From assembly GCF_021347895.1 (NCBI RefSeq), contig NC_067118.1, positions 43,676,755-43,740,754 of the forward strand: 64,000 bases of DNA, in the 5' to 3' direction. This stretch comes from Acanthochromis polyacanthus (Eukaryota; Chordata; Actinopteri; Pomacentridae). Positions 1 to 13,500 of the stretch are shown here, piece after piece (position 1 is the first letter of the stretch; the number at the start of each line of letters is the position of its first letter). The position numbers were made by a program, and so were the translations under genes. The notes below the pieces were generated by a model. The model did not search any database. It was not told the origin of the DNA and saw nothing but the letters and a program-made list of their open reading frames with translations.

Positions 1-1514
1 GTAATGTCCAACATACAGATCAGATCAATTTAATCTCCCTGACATAGTTATTAGAGACTAGCTTGATCCCCATGTGTAAAAATTCTTACAAATAAAAATA
101 CTTCAGTTGTTGACGTAGAAGAAAACCACCTATGAATCAGTAGATCACAGAAATGATCCTCAGTTTTCTGATCCATCTGCTGAGTGTTTGCTGCTTGTGG
201 ATGAATCCAGAGTTTAAACTAAATCTGTCTCAGATTCAACACAACTTTCCTCCGAGTCAGACAGAAAACCATGTGCACGCTGCGTGTACATGTGTGTTCA
301 GTTAGATAACCAGCTCATTTGTGAGACTCTAGCTAAAATATGTGGTGTGATGCAGGTATGTGTCTGCTGGCGTCACACCAGCGTTAGATGAGGAGTGTCA
401 ACACCAAGCTAATTACTGCCTCTAACAGACTGAGGACACGCTGGAAACGCTGAATATTTACCGTAGTATTCTGGATAGCATCAGTGGGATTATGCTTGTG
501 CTTTATCATAACTGTAATTAGGATCCAGGGTTAATGTGTGTTATTAGTACAGGCTGTTCCACGCCAGCAGCTGGATCATATGAGAGTCAGCTGGGAAACT
601 GGTGACAACTGGAGAGACTGCTGAGAAACCCACAGAGATGTGGAAGGCAGTGGGATAGAAGTCACAGAGGGCTTCTGGATCTATTCTCTCCACTTCAGAT
701 CCTAAAATAAAAACACTGGGAAAATTAGGGCAACAGAAATGGCCTGAAGCAGGTCTGAGGTCAGTAGAGCTGCTGGAAGGACTGAGAAGTTCACTGATGA
801 TTGCATAAGAAGTGTTCTCTTCAGCTCTGCCTCAAACATTCACAGCCAAGTTTAAAAAAAAAACAACTCATCTACTAAACACTGCAGTTAACACCCTGTG
901 CTGTTAGATCGATGACTCCATGAGAAAATAAATGAGCACAAAGTTCTGCATGGTGACAAATGTCTCATCACAAGGCAGGACTGAGCTGAAATCCAGAGGT
1001 TAAAGGAAAGCAAACATCAGGGGCACAAAGTAGGAGGAAGAACTGTGAAAGCAGGACACCAACAGGTGAAGTAACAGCTGGGTACAGGTAAAGAAACCAG
1101 CAACCGGTGGATAAACTCAGATTAAACATGAACCTACAGCCACAATCTAGTGGATTTAAACAGTGTAGGAACAGCTGGGTACAGGTAAAGAAACTAGGAA
1201 CTGTTAGGAACTGTGGATCCATTTCCATCTCTATGAAAGTCTCACTGTCAGCTTTATAAACTCTTCTGGGAGTTATTTTTCATGTGGAATCATGATGCGT
1301 ACAGACAGCACATAGTCCAGAACTGACAGGGTTCTGGTGGTCAGGAGGTCATTTTAATTCAGGTAATTTTAAGTCTCAGCTCTATTCACTTTAGTTACAC
1401 TGAGTCTGTATTTTTGGGCTGATATTCCTAATATAGTGTCACTGAAGTATTTGATCAGTCATAAGAACTCTATTGGTCATCTTTAGTAGAAATGCAGTTA
1501 TTGTCAGGTGAAGT
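1..1514. other. non-coding DNA, probable prkar2a intron
   Basis: I see no convincing exon or RNA gene here. The longest open frames are short, low in similarity to anything I know, and lack codon structure. By position it is probably part of the long intron that follows prkar2a coding exon 1, because that gene reads leftwards from 18338. That placement is inference, since the next exon is not in the window. Confidence 0.4.
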
Positions 1515-1527
1515 CATATTCCACACA

Positions 1528-1529
<2 letters not shown>

Positions 1530-1576
<47 letters not shown>
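1530..1576. repeat. (CA)n microsatellite
   Basis: A run of alternating A and C directly abuts the dispersed repeat that starts near 1577. A second, shorter CA run closes the other side of that repeat near 1854. Confidence 0.95.
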
Positions 1577-1582
<6 letters not shown>

Positions 1583-1853
1583 ACTTCTATCTTAGTGAGG
1601 ACATCCATAGCCGTAATGCATTTCCTAGAGCCTTACTCTAACCTTAACCATCACAACTGATTGCCTAAACTTAATCCTTACCCTAACCCTAACCAAACCT
1701 CAATTCATACCTGTTCTCTAAAAACAAGTCTTCACCCTCAAACATGGCTGTTTCAAAGTGAGGACCGGCCAAAATGTCCTCACTTTGTAAAAATGTCCTC
1801 ACTTTGATAGTTAAATGCAGAAAATGGTCCTCACCATGTAGCAAGTACAAGAA
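1577..1853. repeat. dispersed fish repeat with inverted ends
   Basis: The two ends read as imperfect inverted copies: a left end containing TTGTACTTCTA and GTGAGGAC, and a right end containing GTCCTCAC and AAGTACAAG. The middle holds a telomere-like CCTTACCCTAACCCTAACC stretch and three short copies of a GTCCTCACTTT motif. The element sits between two CA microsatellites. From memory this resembles a repeat found many times in teleost genomes. I cannot assign a family name. Confidence 0.6.
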
Positions 1854-2410
1854 CACACACACACACGCATGCACACACAGGAGCTGTTGGTTGAACTCGT
1901 ATGCAGAAGTGAAGCCTGATTTATGAACGTGTGAGAAAACTGCTTCATTCCAGCCTCCAGCCTCTGATTTATCACCAGGACAGGTTTGAATGTTGTACAG
2001 AGAAGATGAAAACAAACAGAAATGTGGTGACAAGAAACCACCGACACTCAGAAAGATAGAAATACAGAAACACATCAACCTCAGCTACTAAAACACATCA
2101 GGGCAGGTATATAAACCCTGCAGAGACCCAGAGGTGGGTTAGATTAAACCTACTAGGACTGTTCTCTGTAACGTTTAGCGTTGTCCTGAAGCTACAGCTG
2201 TTTTTAAGGAAGGGGAGTGAAAACCTTCTGGTCAATCCACCTTTATCCTTTATTGAGTTTGGAACTGGACTAGATAACTTTTATTTGTTATTTTTTCCCC
2301 CCTATCTCTGTTTTGGCTTTTCCCTTCAAGACTTCCACATTCCAACACTTTTTTTTGAAGTGTTTTTGTCTTCATGCTGCTGTGGGATCATCTACCAGGA
2401 TCTCTGCTGA

Positions 2411-3135
2411 ACCTTCCTCTCTCTATAGTATTATATCTCCTTTACGTCAGTCTGTTCTCTAGTTATTCCTTCCTCTCTCTATAGTATTATATCTTCTTTA
2501 CGTCTGTCTGTTCTCTGGTTATTCCTTCCTCTCTCTATAGTATTATATCTTCTTTACGTCTGTCTGTTCTCTGGTTATTCCTTCCTCTCTCTATAGTATT
2601 ATATCTTCTTTACGTCTGTCTGTTCTCTGGTTATTCCTTCCTCTCTCTATAGTATTATATCTCCTTTACGTCTGTCTGTTCTCTGGTTATTCCTTCCTCT
2701 CTCTATAGTATTATATCTTCTTTACGTCAGTCTGTTCTCTGGTTATTCCTTCCTCTCTCTATAGTATTATATCTTCTTTACGTCTGTCTGTTCTCTGGTT
2801 ATTCCTTCCTCTCTCTATAGTATTATATCTCCTTTACGTCTGTCTGTTCTCTGGTTATTCCTTCCTCTCTCTATAGTATTATATCTTCTTTACGTCTGTC
2901 TGTTCTCTGGTTATTCCTTCCTCTCTCTATAGTATTATATCTTCTTTACGTCTGTCTGTTCTCTGGTTATTCCTTCCTCTCTCTATAGTATTATATCTCC
3001 TTTACGTCTGTCTGTTCTCTGGTTATTCCTTCCTCTCTCTATAGTATTATATCTCCTTTACGTCTGTCTGTTCTCTGGTTATTCCTTCCTCTCTCTATAG
3101 TATTATATCTTCTTTACGTCTGTCTGTTCTCTGGT
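2411..3135. repeat. 56-bp tandem repeat, about 13 copies
   Basis: The unit begins CCTTCCTCTCTCTATAG, continues through TATTATATCT and TTTACGTC, and ends CTGTTCTCTGGTTATT. Copies differ at a few sites, mainly TCTTC versus TCTCC and GTCTGTCTG versus GTCAGTCTG. The plus strand is strongly pyrimidine-rich. No copy has a visible insertion or deletion. It lies in the probable prkar2a intron. Confidence 0.95.
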
Positions 3136-6100
3136 TGAGTCCTTACATTCCCTCTACATCCTCGCCAAGAAAAAATAAAGTTTCATCCTCGTTCAAAGCC
3201 CACACTTTCCTCTTCTGTCAAACTTCCTCTGTGCCGTTATTCTCATGCTCTGTTAGTGTTTCAGTCCATGTTTCTCGCCACACGACGCCCTTCAGGTCTT
3301 TAAATCTTTCCCATTGTTTAACTCTGTTCATTTATCGCCCACTAAAACGTCTCGTTCCTTCTCCGTCCCGTTGCCCTCCCTTCCCCGGTATCTCACCCCC
3401 TCTATTGCCTGTCCCAAAGACTTCGGACCTTAAAAGGAAGTCTGTGCTGTCCTGCTGCTAGCTGCATCGGCGTTAACTCCTTCCCTCCACTACCGGGTTG
3501 TTGTTTAACCCCTTTAATCTGACCCGTCTATCTCTACTGCCGTCTACTTCAACGTCTCTAAACAGATTTCCCTGATTCCTCTAGAATCCAGGCTTACAGC
3601 AGCAGCTGGATCGTTTCTGACCACCGTGGGGAAAACATACTCCAAAGTAAACATGTAGTCCTTAACCTCAGAAACCTGCTGCTGGTTCCACATCCCTCTG
3701 CTTAATGTGCACGTCTGGTTCTGGCTTCCTAAGTGTTCTCCTTTCCACAGTCAGCTGGTCAGGACTTTAACACTTATTTTCCTTTGGTTTTCTCTGCAGC
3801 CTTCGGGAGCTAACTGTGACTTCCACTTCTAGCGATCCTCAGACACATTAGAGTGAGTCATTTATTAAACATTCTATATTAAAAACATCACTTAATGAAG
3901 CTTTCATTTCAGGTGCAGCAACTTTATTTACTCCAGAGGAGTGGAGCTGGACTTTACAGAACATCACAACTAAACCCTCACAGACCAGGACTATCTGAGA
4001 ACCTCTGGTCATTTTAAATAATAAATAAACAAATGATAAAGGTCATCTGTGACGCTAACTCCACACTAATTCAGAATGACGGTAATTTCTACAAATTCCT
4101 CTGCAAACTACCAACTGTCCTCCACCATACAGAAGTTTGTAGCAGTATTAGTCTCATGTGAACTAGCATTTATGAGGTCTTTTTCTGTTTTTCAGCCTCT
4201 TTCCCCTTTCCAAAGAATCATGGAGGCTGCTGGCAAATATAAAAAAAGTTTGGATGGCATTCTGGTCGCAGATTTCAGGAGAAACATTCATAGAAAGAAA
4301 AGCTCAAATCTATCAGAGTGAAACCTCAAAGCATGATTTCAGAATTCAATCCTTCAACAGTCGTTCTCTTTGAGACTATTCACATCACTTTTAGGGATAA
4401 TGTCAGTAAAACAAACTTTGATCGATACATAATTTAGCTGAAAAACTCCAGCTTCCTTTGTTTTACAGCCTTTAGCCTAACAGAACCTGGCGAAGGCGTT
4501 TACTGACCTCAGTAATATTCAGACAGAAAGCGTCTATCAGCTCTAACAGTAATGGCAGCGTATGCCATTTAGCAGAGGCTTTTTCAGAATATCCTCCAGC
4601 GCCATGAGAAAGAGCTTATTTAAGGTCTGTGGAAATCCCCTCCATGACCCGGGGCGTTAATACCACCATATTCCCATTAAAGTACGCAGGGCAGCACTGG
4701 GGGAAGGAGCTGGAGTTTAACAGGATTTATTTTATATTAGTGCACAGTAACAAATAGGAAAAGGTGCACAGACAAGCTATCCTACATGGAAGCTAACCAA
4801 CTAACCAGCTTTGAACCTAATCCACCAGCAGTTCTTAACCCTTTAACTCCTTCCCTACAGAGAAAACTACGTCAGCTCAAACAGGGATCAGGATTAATTC
4901 TACTGGTTTTAGGTGATAAACCAATGAAATAACAGTAGCAGCTCTGACAATGATGGAATGACTTCAGTTTGTTCATGAGCTTCTTTTCCCAGACTCCTTT
5001 TCTCAGGAGGCCAATAAGCCGCTTCTTCTAACCGACATGTTTCCTCCTCCTGGAAGCTTCACATCAGTGAGGAGAACCAGTAGTTCTGGTCCTTACTGGT
5101 ACTGCTTTAATGCCGACATCATAACGTGGATCAGGACAACTTTATTCCTAAATGTGAGTGTGAAAACATCCCATAATGTGTATAGAAGTACTGTATGAGT
5201 ATTAGAGCCAGCTGGGCAAAGACAGACTGAAGCCAAACACACAACAAATACCAGACAGACATCTGCATTAATCAGCAGTATAAAGTTAAAAAGCTGTAAC
5301 GTTAAAGCAGCTCAGCTCTGTTCAACGCAGCTCAAAATAAAGGCCTTATGGGAGAACTTAACGGTTAGGACAATTTACTGAGAAAACGTAGCAAGAAGTG
5401 TAGTAAACTTCATGTTTTATTCCACTGCTGACACTGAAAAAAAGGTTCAAAGAGAGAACTATTTAAAGGAGCGATAAAGGCAGGAATGGAGCTGGAGGTG
5501 TACGGTGGGCAGATGTTTGGGGTAATAACAGGAAAGAGGAGTTCATGGGGCAACAGTGGAGCTTCTAGCAGCACTTCCAGCCCTCATGGCTGAGTGTTGG
5601 TAAAGACAGGAACCTACAGAGCAGCGAGGACATCCATGAACACTGGGACCATCTGAGACCGTTTAGGACGCTAATGTTAACGCTGTTAGCGGGTGTCAGT
5701 GGGAACAGATCTTATTCAGGATCCATCTGTGAGTTCAGACTGTTTTAAAAACATCTCTGTGAAAACAGTCCAGGTATGAGCAGCATGCAGTCTGACCATC
5801 TCTGCTGTTATCAGTGATTATCAGAGATATGAACTTAAACCTGCTGAACCTGAGGATGATATCTGTCACCTGGAGAATGTGGAGGACAGGAATCCTTTCT
5901 GATCTTATCTGGTCCAAGTCTGAACACAGAAACTACAGGTTGTCTGTACATTTACAGTTGGTGAGCTAATAGTTAGTCTTTATTGTGTTTTTCTAAATTT
6001 AAACAGCTCCTGTTTCAGACAAAGAACTAGAAATCAATGAACCTGAAACTAGGGATGCTAATGCATAATCGTTAACCAGTTAATTAACAGCTTAAACCAT

Positions 6101-8475
6101 TAAGATTCTAGTAACCAAAGAGACAGAAGAACGTGCATTATCCTGATCAGGGTTCAGGTAAAGGTTCATTATGACCAAGACTTCTGTGGAGGTAAAGGCC
6201 AACATACGGAAAAGATGTAGTTCCTACCATAAAATGAATTATATCATGTGTCTGCTGCTAAAGAAGCATTTATTTCACTCTATTTAACTGACTATTGACT
6301 GATAATGCTGCTGAGTATTTGCACCCCTACCTGTAATTATTTAGGAGATAAAAGCATGAGAAGCATCAAATCCCACATACAGCTAAGTCTAATAAAGTAA
6401 AAAAAAAAAGAAAAAAAAGTTAAACATGAATAATTAGGATGTCTTCTGGGTCTGTCCAGTTCAGCAGAATGTTTACTGAACCTCAGCATGGTTCCCAGGA
6501 TAAAACAGAAGCTGCATGGCATTAAACACAGCTCAGTATCCGGTCTACTGACTTCCTGTATGACAGTAAACCAGCAAACCAACATTTCCCTGCTCTGATC
6601 AAACCCCTACGATGCAACTTAAACAAGCCAAACAAGAGCAAGAAGACCATTTACAGTCACAGAACAACTGCAAACCTACACATCTCCAGCTCCTGTCTGG
6701 AGTTAGCTCATTAACTTCCAAACCATCTGACCTGCAGCTCCTGGGTTCTTGTTGCTGGGTCACTAAAACAGAGTGAACAGGTCCCAGAGTGAACCAGTCA
6801 GACCTACTGTATGTCACTATAATTACGGTTCAAGTAGCTGAAGGAAGGCAGTTTAAAGAATGTACAGCTATATATATACAACCTAAACAGCTCTTCCTCT
6901 TACTATTTTCATCACTGGGTCTCTCACTGACGGACAGTAAACAGAGCAGCTGGCCTTCAGGAAGATAAAAAATAAGAGGTTAAACAAACCAACATTATCA
7001 GAACCGAGCCGCTCGTATCAAGGCTATGCAAATACACCGATAAAGAGAGTTGTTACAGAAGAGAGGGCTGTGAACTACTGCTGACCTCCGACTTTATCTG
7101 TACGCCTATCACTGTCACCTCCAGCAGCGATTGGCTGAGAGCAGCTCCAAGGCCAGCGGTTTCCATGGCGACCAGTGCCAGTTTAGAGCACCATGATAAA
7201 GGTACAGTCTGGATCATCTATTCCCCAATGAACCCCAGTGAATCCGTTTTATTGTAAAGGCAGGTTGTTTGGCTCCTCACTGGTGGAAGAAAAGACATTT
7301 TTCTCTCTGGTGGAGTTCATTCACTCTTCTGTTGTCTTTCAATGAGATGCAAATGATTCCAACCTTCTTAGTGTGAAGACTATCAAGATATCAAAGACAC
7401 GATGATGGAACAGAAAATCCAGTCAGATTCAGAGGAAAAAGACCCCAGACCGGAATGAGTTCAGCAGATTTGGGTCCACTATGGCTCTGTGTATTACTTA
7501 ATCCACATGAGTGAAGATTCTCCACCAGCTCACACAAAGACATTAAAGCAGTGATGCCGGTTTGATGGAATATACTCGTTACTGATGTGTTGAGATGTTT
7601 CAGCCACCAGTTATCTGCTGGTCTTAGTCTCCTGAAACATCTGCTCTCTTACACCTGAATTGATGTGAAGAGTTCATCAACACACACCCAGATAACTGTC
7701 ACCTCATACAATCCATTTATCCACCTGTCACATAATCTAGAAAGCAGATATTTACAAGGAACACGGTTTAACCAGTTGGTCATTCCATCTATCCACCTGT
7801 GACCCGCAACCCACCTGAAACTCAAAATGTCTTTTCTACTTAAGAAACTGGCATCAGCGAAGGTTAGGCAGGATTCCAGTTATTAGCTCTGACTTAACCC
7901 TAACCTGAGTGACTACGCTTGAGCTAACCCCTAACCTGTTAACTCTAACCCCTAACCTCTGCAGAGACAGAGTGATCGGGGTTATTGTTCTATAGAGCCC
8001 ATTTTTAATAAACCTCAGTGTCTTTATTTTGTATTAATAAACTCCACTAATAGTGTGGTTTACTGATGATGTTTTATATTTTTGGACAATAATGGAAGCT
8101 CAGGCACAGTAGAATAACATAAATATGGAAACCCGTTCATAGAAGTAAAGGAAATCACCAGAAGCTCTCTTTAAAGAGTTTACTAACCCAGCGTATTTTC
8201 AGAATACCTCTGAACAGTATTCATATCCCGTCTGCCAAACAGACCAACAGGGTGGACAATCCCAGCAGTCAGGATTTAACTGCATCTGGCTGATATTTAC
8301 TCTGGCTGGAACCCACTGGTTTCCTCTCATTCAGTCTCCTCATCTCATTCATGTTTTCTGTCTTTCTCCACTCGTCCCTCTGGTTAATTCTCTTTCTTAC
8401 CGAGCCAAAGACAGTCGTATTAAACCGCCCTAATAACCTCTCCTCTCCCTAAGCCTTAGCGTCTAATGGGATTGG
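3136..8475. other. non-coding DNA, nothing recognised
   Basis: I read through both strands and found no exon, RNA gene or clear transposon. Short open frames such as 3135-3461 and 4076-4318 lack recognisable domains and splice context. A degenerate telomere-like patch (repeated CTAACCCCTAACC) lies at about 7895-7965. Confidence 0.4.
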
Positions 8476-8702
8476 ACCGGGACAGGGAGACATGGAGACA
8501 GACATGGAGACATGCAGACAGACAGGGAGACATGCAGACAGACATGCAGACAGACAAGAAGACATGCAGACAGACAAGAAGACATGCAGACAGACATGGA
8601 GACATGCAGACAGACATGGAGACATGCAGACAGACATGCAGACAGACATGCAGACAGACAGGAAGACATGCAGGCAGACATGCAGACAGACAGGGAGACA
8701 GA
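8476..8702. repeat. GACAGACATGCA-type tandem repeat
   Basis: The array is built from GACAGACATG, GACATGCA and GAGA/GAAGACATG modules, giving a mix of 12-base and 20-base steps. Because the sequence is simple and lacks stops, several frames on both strands stay open across it. Those frames are a by-product of the repeat, not genes. Confidence 0.9.
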
Positions 8703-9334
8703 GGGATTGTGAGAGTGAGACAGTAGGTTTAGAGGAAAGTGAAGGTTTCAATACAACAACAGACGTGATGCTGAATGAACATGAATGGAGTCTGAAGGTT
8801 GAATTCAGAGAAAACGACGTTCTATCACTGTGACCATCACTGAAGAGCTCTACACTCGAAGCCAGAGCAAAGACACCAACAGTGAGAGAATGGTGGTGAT
8901 ATCTATGGTCTGGGCTCTAAATCGGTGGTCCTACGTCTCACTGAGAGACAGGTTCAAGGACGGCCATTGTCATGGCAATCAAAGACAAGCTGCCATAAAA
9001 TTCTGGGTGATCATCTCACAGTGTGATGCTGCTGGACCTACGACAACTAACTAACCAATAGAAATGCAGGATGAAATGATGCACTGATCAATAAACCAAC
9101 ATAGATGATTTATGGAGACAAAATGCATCAAAACAAGTCTGTGGGATTCAAACAAAGAAGACAGTCTGGTAGAGTTGTGGCAGCAGAAGACTTTCAGACG
9201 TATCCTCCAGCTCGGACCACAACCAGATGAAACAGGACTAAGCATGGAAGGATGTAGATCCATGAAACCATAGATATTTCCTTTTATTGTGATTTTTCTC
9301 AAAACACATAAATGTCAGCAGGGCGAAAGCTCTG
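8703..9334. other. non-coding spacer between two arrays
   Basis: Unique-looking DNA between the GACA array and the 34-bp array. I recognise nothing in it. Confidence 0.4.
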
Positions 9335-10524
9335 TTCATGTTTGGCTAGTTTCCCTGTGATTGTAGGGTTCACGTCTGGCTAGTTTCCCTGTGATTGTAG
9401 GGTTCATGTTTGGCTAGTGTCCCTGTGATTGTAGGGTTCATGTTTGGCTAGTGTCCCTGTGATTGTAGGGTTCATGTCTGGCTAGTGTCCCTGTGATTGT
9501 AGGGTTCATGTCTGGCTAGTGTCCCTGTGATTGTAGGGTTCATGTCTGGCTAGTGTCCCTGTGATTGTAGGGCTCATGTTTGGCTAGTTTCCCTGTGATT
9601 GTAGGGTTCATGTCTGGCTAGTGTCCCTGTGATTGTAGGGTTCATGTCTGGCTAGTGTCCCTGTGATTGTAGGGTTCATGTTTGGCTAGTTTCCCTGTGA
9701 TTGTAGGGTTGATGTTTGGCTAGTTTCCCTGTGATTGTAGGGTTCATGTTTGGCTAGTTTCCCTGTGATTGTAGGGTTCATGTTTGGCTAGTGTCCCTGT
9801 GATTGTAGGGTCCATGTTTGGCTAGTGTCCCTGTGATTGTAGGGTTCATGTCTGGCTAGTGTCCCTGTGATTGTAGGGTTCATGTCTGGCTAGTGTCCCT
9901 GTGATTGTAGGGTTCATGTCTGGCTAGTTTCCCTGTGATTGTAGGGCTCATGTCTGGCTAGTTTCCCTGTGATTGTAGGGTTCATGTCTGGCTAGTGTCC
10001 CTGTGATTGTAGGGTTCATGTCTGGCTAGTGTCCCTGTGATTGTAGGGTTCATGTTTGGCTAGTTTCCCTGTGATTGTAGGGTTGATGTTTGGCTAGTTT
10101 CTCTGTGATTGTAGGGTTCATGTTTGGCTAGTTTGCCTGTGATTGTAGGGTTGATGTTTGGCTAGTTTCCCTGTGATTGTAGGCTTCATGTTTGGCTAGT
10201 GTCCCTGTGATTGTAGGGTTCATGTTTGGCTAGTTTCTCTGTGATTGTAGGGTCCATGTTTGGCTAGTTTCTCTGTGATTGTAGGGTCCATGTTTGGCTA
10301 GTTTCCCTGTGATTGTAGGGTTCATGTTTGGCTAGTTTCTCTGTGATTGTAGGGTCCATGTTTGGCTAGTTTCTCTGTGATTGTAGGGTTCATGTTTGGC
10401 TAGTTTCCCTGTGATTGTAGGGTCCATGTTTGGCTAGTTTCTCTGTGATTGTAGGGTCCATGTTTGGCTAGTTTCTCTGTGATTGTAGGGTTCATGTCTG
10501 TCTAGTTTCCCTGCGATTGTAGGA
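9335..10524. repeat. 34-bp tandem repeat, 35 copies, no indels
   Basis: The unit reads TTCATGTYTGGCTAGTKTCC followed by CTGTGATTGTAGGG. Start points 9335, 9369 and 10491 are spaced by exact multiples of 34, so there are 35 units with no net insertion or deletion. Variation is concentrated at a few sites (TTTGG/TCTGG, GTTTCC/GTGTCC/GTTTCT, TTCATG/TCCATG/TTGATG). A block beginning with the rare GCTCATG unit at 9572 recurs at 9946, which is 11 units away. This indicates larger block duplications. Confidence 0.95.
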
Positions 10525-13500
10525 GCTCTGTTTATGCTTCGGGTGTTTATTTTTCATGGATGGACGGTGCACGCTGATGACGTTTTATTCAACCCACGTA
10601 TATCATAGGCTGAGTTTTCATCGTTAATCTGCACAGAGCAAACTTCACGTCGTGCCCAAAGATTCTTAGATTCATGTCGTACAGCGGAGCAAGCTGGGAA
10701 CTTATAGATTGTTAAAAATCACACAGTGTGGAGGTCTTAAGATGTTTCGAGCGATCCTGTGAGCTATGTTCACTCTTCTTGTGCAAATCTTGGGTTGAAA
10801 GTGATAAAAACTGAACCACCAGCACCTAAAGCTTGCTCAACTTACTCTTATCTCAGACAGAGGTTGGGAAATGCAGACAAACAGCGCTGTTGGTGGAATG
10901 ATTCTCAGCTCTGCAGATACTACAGTCAATGAGCAGCTACTATTTAAAATTATCTGATTAATATAAGGTGGATAAAGGTTTGATTTACTATATTTACACT
11001 GACTACTGCTCTTATTCTAATTAGCTCCTTGTATTACACCAAGGTACGTTACATTACAGCTTCTCATTTTCCTCATGGTGACCATTTATCTACGATGGTT
11101 TAATCATGTAAACTAAATAATCTGCTAACAGCCAGGTGTTTAATAGACATGAAACTACAATCAGTTGGAGAAGATATTTAAAGATGAGTCTATAAACTTG
11201 GTCACACAGAAAGAGAACTGAACAGCAACTAAAAGTCCCCATAAATGATGAAGTAACTGAATATTTTAGAGGGCATGGTCAGATATTGGACAGTTAAACT
11301 CTGCATACAGAATGACTGACTAAACCACTATTTAAATGATTACTGAGGTTAAAACTGATTATTCCTGTTTTATATCTTCACTAACAACAGCTGAAACAAC
11401 CTGTATCTTCCCTTTTCTGGTGTCTTTTGTAATAAAGAAGGAAAAAGTGTAAAGAGAAAACAAAGCCTGTTTGCTTCAGGAAGGATGGAGTCCTGAAGCT
11501 CTGAGAACTGAGTTCCTCGTTCTTTTTTGGCTCTCTTCATATCTTTGCCATCCTCCTTAATTTATTTCCTATCTTACGGCATTCTTGTTTCTTCCTCTCT
11601 GTCCTCCCCCGTCTGTCCCCAGAGGACAGTCAGTAAATGGGGCATATTTCCAGCTTTACTGTCATTATTCAACCCAAGAAACTGCATTTTGTTAGACTTC
11701 ACTTAATGCACTGATCGAATCAGCAGCAGAATTAACCATCTGGATTTTACTCCTTTACCTAAACATTCTCTTCCACTAAATAATTCAGTTTTTTCTGGTG
11801 GACAGAGAGTTAGAGGGTCAGTTCAGGTCTACTGAGTGTTTTTTCTTTAAAAACAGCCACTTGTACGAGGCCAAACTCTTTACCGTCTCTTAAAGCAGCA
11901 GATCACCATGAACGCAGCGCTAAAAGCATATCTTCTCCATAAACAATCTGCGCTGTCGTTTCGCTTGTGAGGGAACTTAAACCAACGAGGACAGAGTTTT
12001 TAGCCCGTTACCTGCTGCTCCCAATCAGCAGAGCAGCCTGAAGTGAGAAGTCATTTACAGAGAGCTGTGAACAACATCCTGAGGAGGGAATAACACATCC
12101 TCATTAATACGCCATTCAGACCAGCACGGTGACACAACAAGTCTTCACCACCAGCCTGCTGCATTAAGGGGTTTAATCCGGCTGTTCATGCTAATAAATC
12201 TACAGAAAGGCTTTAAATGGACCGACAGGACAGCAGTCAGACAACATTAGGACCTTCAGATCTACTGTGTTTCTTGAATATGTTTTAGCAGCAAAATAAA
12301 TAAAATATATCCCTACATTTCAGGCTACCAGCCCCTGATGTTTCCTCATTTTCAGTGTCACTAAAGACGGACAGAGAACGAGGAAGTAGCAAAGTTCAGA
12401 TGATCTCCATCAGTAAACAGAAGCTAAACCACATGATGACTCCACCGGATCCATCTCTTCTGGTGTCTTTGTTTTACTACGTTGTTTGTTTTAGGATCCA
12501 TTTCATTTTGTTTTTAGACATCTAAACTTTTCCTCCGTTCCAGCTTTGGCTCTCTGATATGAACTTCTAGTAGGAAGTCCTAATGATAAATAAACTCATT
12601 TGCGGCTTGCTTTGTGTCCTCTAATTAATCATAGAAGTGTCCCAGCAGATGCAGAGAAACAACAAGTTGCATCCAGATCAGATAAATACGGTTATTTAAA
12701 TCATTCCTATGACTAAAGAGTGTTTCTGACTTTAACTGTGGCTTAAAACACAATATATTACAGCTATTATTATTATTAATGTTTACTATGATGCTCATGA
12801 GACAGAGAGAAATACATAAATGATCCAGAAGACCGTCTACTGATATCTGCTGATGGGACAGAGACAGACAGAATGGGGAAGAAAAAGGTTGACTGGGAGA
12901 CAAAGTGATAAAACTCCAGCGATATTCAAAGAAAGAGACTCAGAAAGATAAGAGAAACAAAGGAGGATGACGACAGAGAAGTAGGCAGGAGGGCTGACAA
13001 CCAGCAGACCGGATTCACAAGGAATGAAAACAGACAGACGAGAGACTGTTAAAGCTTCTGCAGGTAGAGAAACAGAAAAGGAAAAAAGGAAGACGAGAGA
13101 CTGTTAAAGCTTCTGCAGGTAGAGAAACAGAAGAGACCCTACAGGTAACAGGTAGCACAGCCACAGGGATGAAACACTGGCAATGTTATTTTCATTTACA
13201 AACACAAACGTCTACATTTTTCTAACTGCATCAGGCATCATCTGTCAGGGTGTGTCACAGTCAGCCAGCTGATCTAATCATTATTCCTTGGTGGGAATGT
13301 TTTCTGACTAAATCAACATAAAACAGCTTCATGACGACCAGAATCTGGATCTCCATCTATGCTCATGTTTAAAAGTCGTAACAACAGATCTTCTAACTTT
13401 GCTGTTTCTGCATGTGACTAAACATGAAGTTAAGCTGCAGGGTCCTTTTACAGACGTTTCCATCTGAAACAGCAGTTTACTACGTGTAAATCAGTCATTC

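Noticed and set aside
9335..10524. Regular 34-bp spacing resembling a CRISPR array
   Set aside because: There are no unique spacers between repeats; units follow each other directly. The host is a vertebrate.
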